Below are positions 52,885-63,237 of a stretch of 64,000 nt of DNA, piece by piece; position 1 is the stretch's first letter; each line of letters opens with the position of its first letter. The stretch lies in assembly GCF_025151215.1 (NCBI RefSeq), contig NZ_CP102286.1:806001-870000 (forward strand). The letters are read 5' to 3'. The DNA is from Parabacteroides merdae ATCC 43184. Its GTDB lineage: Bacteria > Bacteroidota > Bacteroidia > Bacteroidales > Tannerellaceae. A model generated the notes under the pieces. It did not search any database. It worked only from the letters and a program-made list of their open reading frames with translations, and was not told where the DNA came from. The translations under genes and the position numbers were made by a program.

Positions 52885-54471
52885 ATGATACAAGAATTAC
52901 AACTCCGTATATTGCCTGAAGAAGCAGTCAGCGAACAGTCGCTGAAGCAGGTGGTGGCTCGCGAGACGGGAATATCTGTCCCGTACATCCACACCGTTCG
53001 GGTACTAAAACGTTCTATCGATGCACGTCAGCGTACGATCTATGTGAATGTAAAACTGCGTGCTTTTATCAATGAGCAGCCAGATGAACCAGAATTTCAA
53101 TTGGTGGAATATAAAGACGTATCAGCAGGGAAGCCTGTCGTGGTGGTAGGAGCGGGGCCGGGTGGTTTGTTTGCCGCTCTTCGTCTGATTGAGCTCGGCC
53201 TACGTCCGATCGTGATCGAACGTGGAAAGAACGTGCGCGAACGTAAAAAGGATATCGCTCTGATCAGCCGTGAGCATAAGGTGGACGGAGAGTCCAACTA
53301 TAGTTTCGGTGAAGGGGGAGCCGGTGCCTATTCTGACGGCAAACTTTACACCCGCAGCAAGAAACGAGGTTCGGTCGACAAGATTCTGAATGTCTTTTGC
53401 CAGTTCGGGGCGAGCACTTCGATTTTGGCGGACGCCCATCCGCATATCGGTACGGACAAGTTGCCGCGCGTGATCGAGAATATCCGCGAACAGATTATCC
53501 GCTGTGGTGGGGAGGTCCATTTCGAGACACGAATGGATGCCTTGGTCATCCGGAACGGGGAAGTCGTAGGTGTCGAAACGAATACGGGCGAGAACTTTCT
53601 GGGACCGGTCATCCTGGCAACCGGTCATTCCGCCCGGGATGTGTATCGCTACCTCCATGACCGGCAAATCCCTATCGAAGCCAAAGGCATTGCTGTCGGC
53701 GTCCGTTTGGAACATCCGCAGATGCTGATCGACCAGATACAATATCATCGTAAGGAGGGCAGAGGAAACTATCTGCCGGCAGCCGAATATAGTTTTGTGG
53801 CGCAAGTCGGCGGACGGGGAGTCTATTCTTTTTGTATGTGTCCAGGTGGTTTCGTCGTCCCGGCGGCAAGTAGTTCCCGCCAGGTGGTAGTCAATGGAAT
53901 GTCTCCTTCCAATCGTGGTTCCCGCTGGGCGAATTCCGGCATGGTGGTGGAGATACGCCCGGAAGACTATTCCGAATTGATGAAACACGAAGAAATGGCG
54001 GTCAGCAAGGATTCGCCGCTCGCTTTGATGGCTTTCCAAGAACGTTTGGAAGAACTTTGCTGGCTGAACGGCGGGATGAAGCAAACCGCCCCTGCACAGC
54101 GGATGGTTGATTTCGTGAATAAGAAAAACTCTTTCGATCTTCCCGAATCCTCTTATACGCCCGGTCTGCTGGCTTCCCCGTTGCATTTCTGGATGCCGGA
54201 GTTCGTCACCGGCCGCTTACGTGAGGGCTTCCGCCATTTCGGTAAAGTATCCAGAGGCTTCCTGACCAATGACGCGGTGATGATCGGGGTGGAAACCCGG
54301 ACCTCTTCGCCCGTCCGTATCTTGCGCGACAAGGAAAGCTACCAGCATATAACCTTGAAAGGTCTTTTTCCTTGTGGAGAAGGCGCCGGCTATGCAGGCG
54401 GAATCGTCTCTGCTGCTATTGATGGTGAACGGTGTGCGGAAGGGGTTGCCGGATATTTATCCCTTGTTTAA
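52885..54471 (+). CDS. FAD-dependent oxidoreductase (BaiN/HI0933-like large flavoprotein)
   Basis: The 528-residue protein has an N-terminal domain of about 90 residues, then the FAD-binding VVVVGAGPGGLFAALRLIELG (about 96-116) and a second dinucleotide signature GPVILATGHSARDVYRYL. The end PCGEGAGYAGGIVSAAIDG is the typical C-terminal FAD site. Conserved NYSFGEGGAGAYSDGKLYTR marks the uncharacterised FAD dehydrogenase family found in many anaerobes. Its substrate is unknown. I start at 52885 because the upstream in-frame codons overlap the barrel gene and do not match the family. Confidence 0.9.
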   Translation: MIQELQLRILPEEAVSEQSLKQVVARETGISVPYIHTVRVLKRSIDARQRTIYVNVKLRAFINEQPDEPEFQLVEYKDVSAGKPVVVVGAGPGGLFAALRLIELGLRPIVIERGKNVRERKKDIALISREHKVDGESNYSFGEGGAGAYSDGKLYTRSKKRGSVDKILNVFCQFGASTSILADAHPHIGTDKLPRVIENIREQIIRCGGEVHFETRMDALVIRNGEVVGVETNTGENFLGPVILATGHSARDVYRYLHDRQIPIEAKGIAVGVRLEHPQMLIDQIQYHRKEGRGNYLPAAEYSFVAQVGGRGVYSFCMCPGGFVVPAASSSRQVVVNGMSPSNRGSRWANSGMVVEIRPEDYSELMKHEEMAVSKDSPLALMAFQERLEELCWLNGGMKQTAPAQRMVDFVNKKNSFDLPESSYTPGLLASPLHFWMPEFVTGRLREGFRHFGKVSRGFLTNDAVMIGVETRTSSPVRILRDKESYQHITLKGLFPCGEGAGYAGGIVSAAIDGERCAEGVAGYLSLV

Positions 54472-54620
54472 AGCATATATGTTAATAAGTAAACAATTGA
54501 TTCCATTCAAATGTTATTTTGCATAATGAAAACAGTGGGATAAATACGTTGGTTTTGCAGGATCCGAGGACGGAATACGTTTTCTGTTTGTGACAGGACT
54601 GGGCATTTGATCTGTTTTTG

Positions 54621-54628
54621 TATCTTTG
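54621..54628 (+). promoter_or_regulatory. -7 box of the HTCS gene
   Basis: TATCTTTG lies 21 bp before the ATG at 54649. No good TTTG stands at the right distance. A small CGTAA/TTACG hairpin (54632-54646) lies between it and the start codon. Confidence 0.6.
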
Positions 54629-54648
54629 TAGCGTAATGCTTTTACGTT

Positions 54649-57600
54649 ATGAGGAAAACATATTTGATCACTCTTTTGCTTTGTTGCTTTAGTGCCTTGC
54701 TGAATGGGGCTGTTTCACCTTTTTCTTTTTCTTCTTTAAAAATGGAAGAAGGTTTGTCGCAGCTTTCCGTCTTGAAAATACATCAGGATAAGAGCGGTTT
54801 CATGTGGTTTGCCACGCGTAACGGCTTGAATCGTTATGACGGTAATTCTTTTGTCGTGTATAAACATAGTAATGGCGACTCATTAAGCTTGTCCAGTAAT
54901 CATGTGACAGCATTGGCTGAAGATGACCGTGGAAACTTGTGGGTAGGCACGATGAACGGTCTGAACCGGATGGATTTGAGGGTGGATCGTGTATATTCTC
55001 TCAACGATATGGCTGCTTATAAGCAGTCTCCCCTTTATCATACGTGGATTTCAAGCTTGTATGTGGATAGACAAAAGCGTTTTTGGGTTGGAACAAATAA
55101 AGGTCTATACTTGTATGATTATGAGAATGATTCGTTTATCTTGAACGACTTGGAGGGAGAACTGCCACGTGACCAGATTATGGTTATCAACGAAGACCAT
55201 GATGGCAATCTGTTAGTCGGAACTTTACAAAACGGACTTTATATCTGTGACAGTAAGTTGAATCTCTTGTCTCATTATTTTAAAAATACGACTCCCTTTT
55301 CATTAACGGATAATAATATATCTGCTATCCATGAAGACAGCGAAGGACGTCTGTGGGTGGGAACCCGTTCGGGTGGATTGAACCGGATCGACACGGAGAC
55401 AAATGCTGTTACGCATTATACTGCTTGGAACGGCAGACTGGGAAATAATTCGGTTCGTACAATCAATACTTATAATGGTCAACTAGTGGTCGGAACTTTT
55501 AACGGATTAAGTCTTTTGAACTTGGTGGACGGTTCATGTACGACCTATACGAATTTTGACGAACAAAAAGGAGGCCTTAGTCATTTTTCCGTCTTTTCTG
55601 CTTTCGTAGATAATGCGAATACGTTATGGATTGGCACATACGCTGGAGGTGTCAGTTACAGTAATCCTTTGAACAGCCGTTTTACTTTTTACGATTTGCA
55701 GGGTGGTTCAGACAAGCTGTTTGGAATCTTTGCCACGATGGCCTATCAGCCGGACCATACTTTGTGGATTGCTTCGGAAGGGCGAGGCCTACTTTCACTG
55801 GATTTGAATACAGATATGTTTGAACGTTTTCTGCTGGATGCTCGGCCGAATGCTCTGAATGATCGGAATATTATCAAATCTCTGTTTGTGGAGGGCGATT
55901 TCGTTTGGTGCGGAACGCAGAAAGGCACTTTATACCGATTCGATACCCGGACAAAGAAATTCTCTCTTTTTTATACTTTTCATAAGGAGGTTAGTATTTA
56001 TACGATCACGCGTTGCAGTGATGGTGCATTGTGGTTGGGAACGACAGACAACACGGGAATTGTCCGTGTGTTTCCGGACGGCAGGATCGCTCCGTCGGAT
56101 TCTGTTTTCGCCTTGTTGCCAAGTGTACGCAGTTTCCTGGAGATACGGGACGGTGTTTATTTGGTAGGTATGCATACCGGCGGACTGGCGCTCTACGATT
56201 CCCATACGCATAAGTTGATAAAATATAATACTCGTGAGGAAGGTTCCCGGAAGTTATACAACGACCAGGTAAGTAATATCGTAAAGGATAGGGAGGGGCG
56301 AATCTGGATCGGTACTTTCGGTGGAGGTTTTTGTCGCTTTGACGAAGAAAAAGGCATTATGGAGTGGTTGACGGCCGTCGAGGGGCTGAGCGACGATAAT
56401 ATCAATTCGATAATTCCCGGAGACGACGGGAAACTTTGGATCAGTACCGGTAACGGTATTTCTGCCTACGATCCTGAATCGCGCCAGTTTACCAATTATA
56501 TGGGTAGAAGCGAGATCCCAGTTAATGAATTCAGCATGAAAGGCGGCATCAAATTGCCCGGTGACCGAATCTATTTCAGCGGAAGCAACGGCCTTGTCTC
56601 CTTTTACCCTGAACGGTTGATAGAAAACCGTTTTATACCTCCGGTCGTACTGACCTCTTTTACGGTTAACAATAAACCGGTTGTTCCCGGCGACCCTTCG
56701 GGGTTGCTCGATAAAGTTCTTGATTATACGCAGGCGATAGATCTTGATTATAATCAGAATAACTTCTCTGTTGGGTATGCCGCTTTAAACTATCTTTATC
56801 CGAATCAGAATAAATATGCTTATATGCTAGAAGGGTATGATACGGACTGGAATGATGCTGGTTCTCGAAAGGAGGCTTTCTATACGAACTTGAAACCGGG
56901 AGATTATGTTTTTCGTGTTCGCGCCTCCAATAACGACGGTCTTTGGAACGATGAAGGGCGGTCGTTGTCGATTCATATTCGGACTCCATTCTGGCAGACC
57001 TGGTATGCCTATATGTTGTATCTGTTGATTATAGGTGGCATCTTTTATGTGGTCTGGTATTATCTGCATATGAAACGTAAGCTGGAACAGGACCTGGTCG
57101 AAAAGCAGAAGGAGCAGCAGCGGCAGGAGGAGTTCCATCAGTCCAAAATACGCATGTTTACCAATTTTTCGCATGAATTGCGTACACCGTTGATGTTGAT
57201 CCTGTCTCCTTTGGAAGAGGTGTTGCAACGGGTAGATATGAACCCGAACCTGAAAGGTTCGTTGCGTCTAGTCTATGGAAATGCCCAGCGTCTTTTGTTG
57301 CTGGTGAACCAGTTAATGGATCTGAGGAAGAACCAGAGTGGTAACCTGCAACTACGTGTTTCGCATAATGATCTGTATCTGTTTACGCAGGAGATATATA
57401 TTGCCTTTAATCAGATTGCGGTCAAGGAACGGATTATCTTTCGTTTGGAATCCGATGAGTCGGGAATAGATGCGTGGTTCGACCGTGTTTTATTGGAGAA
57501 GGTATTTTTCAATCTTTTGTCGAACGCTTTCAAACATACGGCTCCGGATGAGTCGATAACCATTCGTTTGCAATTGTTCTCAGTTGCCGGATTGCAGGAG

Positions 57601-58782
57601 CAATTTCCCGGCAGGATAAGTGGGGAAGTTCGGGGGACTTCTCGATATGTTTGTCTGTCTGTAGAAGACACAGGGAAAGGGATAGACGATTCCGACAAGT
57701 TTCATATATTTTCCCCTTTTTACCAGGGAACGGATGAAAGTGAGTCGAATACGGCTGGAACTGGTATAGGGTTGAGTCTGGTACTCTCTATCGTGAAATT
57801 GCATAAAGGGGTTGTATGGGTAGAAGACAACAAACCAAAAGGGGCTGTATTCCGTGTCTTGATTCCGGTAAACCGCGAAGTATATGCTCATGAGCAATTT
57901 GCAGAAGATGACTCTTCTGCGAGGAATCCCTATGGAGGAATTGAAGTAGCTGAGGATGAATCCAAAGTCCCTGACAATATGCAGGAACAGCTGCCTGTTT
58001 CCGGTCAGCGTTATACCTTGTTATTGGCCGAAGATAATCCGGATGTCCGTCGGTATATCTGCAAACATCTCGAACCTTATTTCGATGTGCTTGAAGCGGA
58101 GAACGGGGTAGATGCTTTCAATAAAATTGCAGAAACCTTGCCGGATCTGGTGGTAAGCGATATTATGATGCCGAAAAAAGACGGCTTGCAACTTTGTTCG
58201 GAGATCAAGCAGGATTTGCGGACCGGACATATCCCGGTTATCATCATTACGGCGAAATCGATGGTGATGCATATCAAAGAGGGATTTCAGTGTGGTGCGG
58301 ACGATTATATCGTGAAGCCTTTCAATATGGAGGTCCTGCTGTGTCGTATTCGGAATATCTTGGCTTCTCGTGAACGGTTGAAGGAATTGTATGGGAAAAA
58401 ATTTTCGTTGGAGTCATTGGGTTTCGAGACGACATCGGCGGACGATACATTTATGCAAAAATTGTTCGGGGTGATTGAGCAGAATCTTTCCAATCCGGGG
58501 TTGAATGTGGAGATTCTATGTAAAGGAGTCGGTATGGGACGTGCCAACTTCTATAGGAAGCTGAAAGCGATAACCGACCTTTCGCCGGTGGATTTGATCC
58601 GTAACAAACGTCTTGAGATTGCTGCAAGAATGCTGCTGGAAACGGATATGAACATATCTGAAGTTTCTGCCAATATCGGTTTCAATTCCCATGCTTATTT
58701 TGCTACTTGTTTCAAAGCGATGTACGGCATGTCGCCGACCGAATATGTGCAACAAAATAAAAAAAATCTATATCATGTATAA
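54649..58782 (+). CDS. hybrid two-component system regulator (HTCS) of a polysaccharide utilization locus
   Basis: The 1377-residue protein combines, in order: a signal peptide; about 14 beta-propeller repeats of the Reg_prop type with GxLWVGT or GRIWIGT motifs (about 25-680); a Y_Y_Y domain (about 690-780, YMLEGYDTDWNDAG); one membrane helix (about 785-807); a histidine kinase (FSHELRTP with H842, then N, G1 and G2 boxes); a receiver (LLLAEDNPDV, phospho-acceptor D1171 in VVSDIMMP); and an AraC-type HTH (about 1270-1370). It senses a carbohydrate in the periplasm and activates the linked genes. The lyase gene overlaps it by 8 bp. Confidence 0.97.
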   Translation: MRKTYLITLLLCCFSALLNGAVSPFSFSSLKMEEGLSQLSVLKIHQDKSGFMWFATRNGLNRYDGNSFVVYKHSNGDSLSLSSNHVTALAEDDRGNLWVGTMNGLNRMDLRVDRVYSLNDMAAYKQSPLYHTWISSLYVDRQKRFWVGTNKGLYLYDYENDSFILNDLEGELPRDQIMVINEDHDGNLLVGTLQNGLYICDSKLNLLSHYFKNTTPFSLTDNNISAIHEDSEGRLWVGTRSGGLNRIDTETNAVTHYTAWNGRLGNNSVRTINTYNGQLVVGTFNGLSLLNLVDGSCTTYTNFDEQKGGLSHFSVFSAFVDNANTLWIGTYAGGVSYSNPLNSRFTFYDLQGGSDKLFGIFATMAYQPDHTLWIASEGRGLLSLDLNTDMFERFLLDARPNALNDRNIIKSLFVEGDFVWCGTQKGTLYRFDTRTKKFSLFYTFHKEVSIYTITRCSDGALWLGTTDNTGIVRVFPDGRIAPSDSVFALLPSVRSFLEIRDGVYLVGMHTGGLALYDSHTHKLIKYNTREEGSRKLYNDQVSNIVKDREGRIWIGTFGGGFCRFDEEKGIMEWLTAVEGLSDDNINSIIPGDDGKLWISTGNGISAYDPESRQFTNYMGRSEIPVNEFSMKGGIKLPGDRIYFSGSNGLVSFYPERLIENRFIPPVVLTSFTVNNKPVVPGDPSGLLDKVLDYTQAIDLDYNQNNFSVGYAALNYLYPNQNKYAYMLEGYDTDWNDAGSRKEAFYTNLKPGDYVFRVRASNNDGLWNDEGRSLSIHIRTPFWQTWYAYMLYLLIIGGIFYVVWYYLHMKRKLEQDLVEKQKEQQRQEEFHQSKIRMFTNFSHELRTPLMLILSPLEEVLQRVDMNPNLKGSLRLVYGNAQRLLLLVNQLMDLRKNQSGNLQLRVSHNDLYLFTQEIYIAFNQIAVKERIIFRLESDESGIDAWFDRVLLEKVFFNLLSNAFKHTAPDESITIRLQLFSVAGLQEQFPGRISGEVRGTSRYVCLSVEDTGKGIDDSDKFHIFSPFYQGTDESESNTAGTGIGLSLVLSIVKLHKGVVWVEDNKPKGAVFRVLIPVNREVYAHEQFAEDDSSARNPYGGIEVAEDESKVPDNMQEQLPVSGQRYTLLLAEDNPDVRRYICKHLEPYFDVLEAENGVDAFNKIAETLPDLVVSDIMMPKKDGLQLCSEIKQDLRTGHIPVIIITAKSMVMHIKEGFQCGADDYIVKPFNMEVLLCRIRNILASRERLKELYGKKFSLESLGFETTSADDTFMQKLFGVIEQNLSNPGLNVEILCKGVGMGRANFYRKLKAITDLSPVDLIRNKRLEIAARMLLETDMNISEVSANIGFNSHAYFATCFKAMYGMSPTEYVQQNKKNLYHV

Positions 58783-59932
58783 ATTATTACTTTATGTTAT
58801 TTTTTTGTTATTTTGCCAATGCAAGAGAGATCATTCTTTAAAGGAAGAAGTGACGGATTTACTCCGAACTGAAATTGTTATTCGTGGAGATAAAGCCTTG
58901 GCAGAAGAACCTGTGACCATTACTGCATATAGAGCGGAAAGGAGTGCCGGAGGGATTCATGATTTCTACTCCGAAGGCGATTATTGGTGGCCCAATCCGA
59001 TAAATCCGGATAGTGCCTATATACGTCGGGATGGGCAGACAAATCCCGATAACTTTGTTGCTCACCGTCATGCCATGATCCGCTTCAGTTCGCTGGTTGG
59101 CGACTTGACCTCCGCCTGGCTGGTGACGAAAGACGAGAAATATATTCGGCAAGCGGTTAAGCATATCCGCGCCTGGTTCATCGCCCCCGAAACTCGGATG
59201 AATCCAGACCTGCAATACGCGCAGGCGATCAAAGGGATCGTGACAGGACGGGGGATCGGTATCATCGATACGATCCATCTCTTGGAGGTCGTGCAATCCC
59301 TTATCAAGATGGAAGAGGCCGGCGTTCTTGCTGTCGAGGATGTGGCTGGTAGCCGTACTTGGTTTTCCGATTATCTGAAATGGTTGACAACGCATCCTTA
59401 CGGGGTAGACGAGATGAATGCTAAAAACAATCATGGAACTTGTTGGGTGATGCAGGTAGCCCAGTATGCTAAATATACCGGCGATAAGGAGATTCTCGAC
59501 TTTTGCCGGAACCGTTACAGGTCTGTTCTGCTTCCTTCACAGATGGCGGAGGACGGCAGTTTTCCGCTTGAACTGAAACGGACGAAACCGTACGGCTATT
59601 CCTTGTTCAATCTGGATGCCATGGCTACGATCTGCCATATTCTTTCGGACGGGGAAGATGATTTGTGGCAGTACTCGATGGACGACGGTCGCAATATGCA
59701 AAAGGCGGTTGCTTGGCTATTCCCGTATATAGCAGATAAATCGAGCTGGCCTTTTGCCGAAGATGTCATGTTTTGGGATGAATGGCCGGTTGCCCAGCCT
59801 GCCCTTTTATTCAGTATTTGTAACACATCTAATAGGACTTATCTGGAAATTTGGAAAAGTTTGGAACATTTTCCGACAAACGATGAGGTAATCCGTAACT
59901 TGCCGATCCGACATCCGTTATTGTGGCTATGA
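58775..59932 (+). CDS. alginate-lyase-superfamily polysaccharide lyase, possibly PL38
   Basis: This 385-residue protein has a hydrophobic signal with C14 and C16 near its end (possibly a lipoprotein). An alpha/alpha-barrel alginate lyase fold follows: DYWWPNPINPD, HRHAMIRFSSLVGDLTSAWLV, MNPDLQYAQAIKG, the catalytic-type NNHGTCW (N219-H220) and the tyrosine region RTKPYGYSLFNLDAM. This fits Pfam alginate lyase; some gut Bacteroides members are glucuronan lyases (PL38). The target is therefore likely a uronic-acid polymer, the exact sugar being inference. The ATG at 58775 overlaps the HTCS stop (ATGTATAA). Confidence 0.85.
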   Translation: MYKLLLYVIFLLFCQCKRDHSLKEEVTDLLRTEIVIRGDKALAEEPVTITAYRAERSAGGIHDFYSEGDYWWPNPINPDSAYIRRDGQTNPDNFVAHRHAMIRFSSLVGDLTSAWLVTKDEKYIRQAVKHIRAWFIAPETRMNPDLQYAQAIKGIVTGRGIGIIDTIHLLEVVQSLIKMEEAGVLAVEDVAGSRTWFSDYLKWLTTHPYGVDEMNAKNNHGTCWVMQVAQYAKYTGDKEILDFCRNRYRSVLLPSQMAEDGSFPLELKRTKPYGYSLFNLDAMATICHILSDGEDDLWQYSMDDGRNMQKAVAWLFPYIADKSSWPFAEDVMFWDEWPVAQPALLFSICNTSNRTYLEIWKSLEHFPTNDEVIRNLPIRHPLLWL

Positions 59933-59950
59933 AAACGGTTTAAAAAATGG

Positions 59951-60062
59951 ATCTATTTTCTTTCAATATTGTATCTATTTTCTGAAACCCGCTTTGAATG
60001 CGGGTTTTTAATTTTTTGCCAGAACTGAATTTTAAAGTAAAAGAGATAAATTTTAAATAGAT
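59951..60062. promoter_or_regulatory. ATCTATTTTCT direct repeats and inverted AAATAGAT upstream of SusC
   Basis: ATCTATTTTCT occurs at 59951-59961 and 59973-59983, 22 bp apart, and the inverted core AAATAGAT at 60055-60062, just before the -7 box of the SusC gene. These could bind the AraC-type domain of the HTCS; this is inference from position. Confidence 0.4.
59985..60010 (+). terminator. terminator between the lyase and SusC genes
   Basis: AAACCCGC (59985-59992) pairs with GCGGGTTT (60000-60007), followed by T-rich sequence. It suggests that the HTCS-lyase and SusC-SusD units are separate transcripts. Confidence 0.88.
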
Positions 60063-60078
60063 CGAAACCGCCATCTCA

Positions 60079-60086
60079 TACATTTG
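60079..60086 (+). promoter_or_regulatory. -7 box of the SusC/SusD operon
   Basis: TACATTTG fits TAnnTTTG and lies 46 bp before the ATG at 60132. The -33 region has TTTT rather than TTTG, as expected for an activator-dependent promoter. Confidence 0.6.
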
Positions 60087-60131
60087 CAACTAAAGAAAAA
60101 CACAAAAAGTTTCAATCTTAATAACAATATT

Positions 60132-63100
60132 ATGAATTACACGTACATGAAAGGTTGTGCTCTGTGCATGACATTGTGCCTGACTTCGGCTGCTCTGCCT
60201 GGCAGGGCGAATGCAGAAAGTTCGGCTATCGTGAATGAAGTCTTGCAGTCATCTGTTGTGAAAGGGGTGGTAAAAGACTCGAATGGTGAACCTCTGTTAG
60301 GGGTTAATGTCCTTGTAAAAGGTACGACAATCGGTGCCGTCACCGATATAGACGGAAACTTTTCTTTTGAAGCTCCTGCCGGTTGTACATTGGTTATCTC
60401 TTACATTGGATTTGAATCGCAGGAAGTAAAAGTAAAAGGCAATGCTCCTCTGAACATTATTCTGAAAGAAGATTCCGAAGCATTAGACGAAGTGGTAGTG
60501 GTCGGTTATGGCGTACAAAAGAAAAGTGACGTGACTGGAGCTCTTTCTTCTGTGAAAGGCGATGATCTGACAAAATTGTCCATATCACGTACCGATCAGG
60601 CTTTGCAAGGACAGATGGCCGGTGTGATGGTACAGAATAGTGTGGCTGCACCAGGTGAATCGCCTAACATTATTATTCGTGGCGGTAACTCCTTGAAAGG
60701 CGAAAATGCTCCGTTGGTTGTGATTGACGGTGTTCTCGGTGGTGACCTTTCTTTGATAGACCCGAATGACATTACTTCTATCGAAGTATTGAAAGATGCT
60801 TCTTCTACCTCTATTTACGGTTCCCGCGGAGCGAATGGTGTCATCATGGTGACGACCAAACGTGGGCAGACTGGTAAACCGACCGTTTCTTATAGTGGTT
60901 ATGTTTCGCTTTCGCAGGTATCAAAGAAAATGGATATGCTGAATGGTCAGGAACTATATGGCTTATTGAAAGAAGCACAGGAGAAATATCCTACGACAGC
61001 ATTGAAAATACCGGAGTGGATAGATCCTAATAACTTGAATAATACCGACTGGCAGGGTGAAGTGTTCCGTACGGCCCCTATCACGGGCCATTCGTTGTCT
61101 GTAAGTGGCGGAACAGAAACGACACGCTATAGTTTGTCTGGTAACTACTTGATGCATCAGGGTATTGTGAAGAACTCTGATTTCAATCGTGCCGGCATAC
61201 GTGCCAATATCGAACAGAAACTGGGAAAGAAGGTGACGGTCGGAGCTCTTATCAATGCTTCCCGTTCGTCGTCTTCCAACGCCAGTGTCAATCAGATGAA
61301 CGGTTCTGATGGTGGTGGTGTCACGTTCTCTGCTTTAGGTTTTGGGCCATTGGTCCCTGTCTACAAGGAAGACGGCAGCCTTAGCGGTCCGCTAAAGGAT
61401 GGAGCACAGATGAATAATCCGGTAGCTCTGATTAATGATCAGGTTGTGGATAAATTCCGTAATTATTTTCAGGGTACTGCTTTTCTGGAATGGGAAATCT
61501 TGAACGGCTTGAAATTTAAGACAGCTTGGACTTACACATATAGCGACCGTAAACAACGCCAGTTTACTTCCGGAGAGAATCTTCTTTCTTATAAAGGGCA
61601 GGGATATGCTTACATGAACGATCAGGAAACCACAAACTGGCTTGGTGAAAACACGTTGACTTATTCCAAGACATTCAATAAAGATCACTCTTTGAATGTT
61701 GTTGCCGGTTTTACTGCTGAGGCTTCCGATTATTTCAACAATAACAGCAGTGGTAAAGGGTTCGACATCGAATCGCTTGGTTATTGGAATATGGGACTTG
61801 CCAATAGCAGTCTGTTGTCTGTCGCTTCCGGTGGAAACCATTCTGCCATTGCTTCTTGGTTGGGCCGTGTGAACTATGCTTATAAAGGTAAATATTTGGC
61901 ATCTGTTAGTTTCCGTGCTGACGGTTCTTCCAAGTTTGCGAAGAATAATAAATGGGGATATTTTCCTTCTGCTGCTTTGGGATGGCGTATCAGTGAGGAA
62001 GATTTTATGAAAGACATTTCTTGGATACAGAACCTGAAACTGCGTGCCAGCTATGGTGAAACAGGTAGCCAGGCGATTACAGCCTATCAGTCGTTGGCTA
62101 GTTTCAGTACGACCAGTTATGTCCTGAACGGAAGTTCTGCAGTGGCTCTTGTTCCAGGTCGTGTACCGAATCCCGACTTGAAATGGGAAACAACTAAACA
62201 GACGGATATAGGCATTGATTTGAGCGTATTGGGCGGACGTATATCTTTGGTTGCGGATTATTATTATAAAAAGACAGTCGATCTGCATTATGACAAGATC
62301 CTTCCGTACTATACAGGTTATTCTTCACAGACACAGAACATCGGTAGTAAATCCAATAAAGGTTGGGAATTTTCTCTGAATACACAGAATTTAGTGGGTG
62401 ACTTCAAGTGGTCTACTTCTTTGAATATCGCTTTGAATCGGGAAAAAGTGCTTGACCTTGGCGATGATGAATACTTTTATACAAATGGTTCCGGAGGTGC
62501 TTTGGGAGCTGGTTTCAATGAAACTGGTATTGTGAAGGTCGGTGAGCCGTTGGGGAACTTCTACGGATATGTCTTTGACGGTATCTATCAGAATGAGGCA
62601 GAAGCCAAGGCGTTGGGGCTGACAAAAGATGATGTCGGTAGCGTGAAGTTCAAGGATTTGAATGGTGATAACAAGATTACGACTGAAGACCGTACGATCA
62701 TCGGTAATGCTAACCCGGACTTTATCTTTGGTATTGGTAATGACTTTTCGTATAAGAATTTTGATCTGAGCTTTATGTTTCAGGGAACCTATGGCAATGA
62801 TGTCTATAATTTGTTGAAAGTGACTTTCAGCGAATTACCGAGCAACTCGAACAATACCGGAAATGCTTTTGCGTTTGTAAAGGATTCCTGGAGAGGTGAA
62901 GGAACTTCGAATACGCAACAGGCATTTAACAAGGGTGTGGGTCCGTCTTCATCTCGTTTTGTGGAAGATGGATCTTATATTCGCTTGAAAAATTTGACGT
63001 TCGGCTATACTCTTCCTAAATCAGTTACATCCAAATGGGGCATTTCTAACTTACGTTTCTATCTGAGCGGACAGAACCTATTTACAATTACCGGCTATTC

Positions 63101-63212
63101 CGGTTATGACCCTGAAGTCAGTTCCCGTACAGGTAACTATAACTTAGGTTTTGACGGTGGTAGTTATCCGGCAACCCGCTCTTATACCTTCGGATTGAAT
63201 CTTACATTATAA
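60132..63212 (+). CDS. susC-like: SusC/RagA family TonB-dependent glycan importer
   Basis: The 1026-residue protein has a signal peptide (ending ANA), a carboxypeptidase-like regulatory domain (VVKGVVKDSNGEPLLGVNVLVKGTT), the TonB box region DEVVVVGYGVQKKSDVTGAL, a plug domain with IIRGGNSLKGENAPLVVIDGV and SIEVLKDASSTSIYGSRGANGVIMVTTKRG, and a barrel ending in FGLNLTL. It imports oligosaccharides across the outer membrane with the SusD partner encoded next. Start at 60132; Met6 at 60147 is possible. Confidence 0.97.
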   Translation: MNYTYMKGCALCMTLCLTSAALPGRANAESSAIVNEVLQSSVVKGVVKDSNGEPLLGVNVLVKGTTIGAVTDIDGNFSFEAPAGCTLVISYIGFESQEVKVKGNAPLNIILKEDSEALDEVVVVGYGVQKKSDVTGALSSVKGDDLTKLSISRTDQALQGQMAGVMVQNSVAAPGESPNIIIRGGNSLKGENAPLVVIDGVLGGDLSLIDPNDITSIEVLKDASSTSIYGSRGANGVIMVTTKRGQTGKPTVSYSGYVSLSQVSKKMDMLNGQELYGLLKEAQEKYPTTALKIPEWIDPNNLNNTDWQGEVFRTAPITGHSLSVSGGTETTRYSLSGNYLMHQGIVKNSDFNRAGIRANIEQKLGKKVTVGALINASRSSSSNASVNQMNGSDGGGVTFSALGFGPLVPVYKEDGSLSGPLKDGAQMNNPVALINDQVVDKFRNYFQGTAFLEWEILNGLKFKTAWTYTYSDRKQRQFTSGENLLSYKGQGYAYMNDQETTNWLGENTLTYSKTFNKDHSLNVVAGFTAEASDYFNNNSSGKGFDIESLGYWNMGLANSSLLSVASGGNHSAIASWLGRVNYAYKGKYLASVSFRADGSSKFAKNNKWGYFPSAALGWRISEEDFMKDISWIQNLKLRASYGETGSQAITAYQSLASFSTTSYVLNGSSAVALVPGRVPNPDLKWETTKQTDIGIDLSVLGGRISLVADYYYKKTVDLHYDKILPYYTGYSSQTQNIGSKSNKGWEFSLNTQNLVGDFKWSTSLNIALNREKVLDLGDDEYFYTNGSGGALGAGFNETGIVKVGEPLGNFYGYVFDGIYQNEAEAKALGLTKDDVGSVKFKDLNGDNKITTEDRTIIGNANPDFIFGIGNDFSYKNFDLSFMFQGTYGNDVYNLLKVTFSELPSNSNNTGNAFAFVKDSWRGEGTSNTQQAFNKGVGPSSSRFVEDGSYIRLKNLTFGYTLPKSVTSKWGISNLRFYLSGQNLFTITGYSGYDPEVSSRTGNYNLGFDGGSYPATRSYTFGLNLTL

Positions 63213-63237
63213 TTGAACCATTAATATAAAGACGAAA

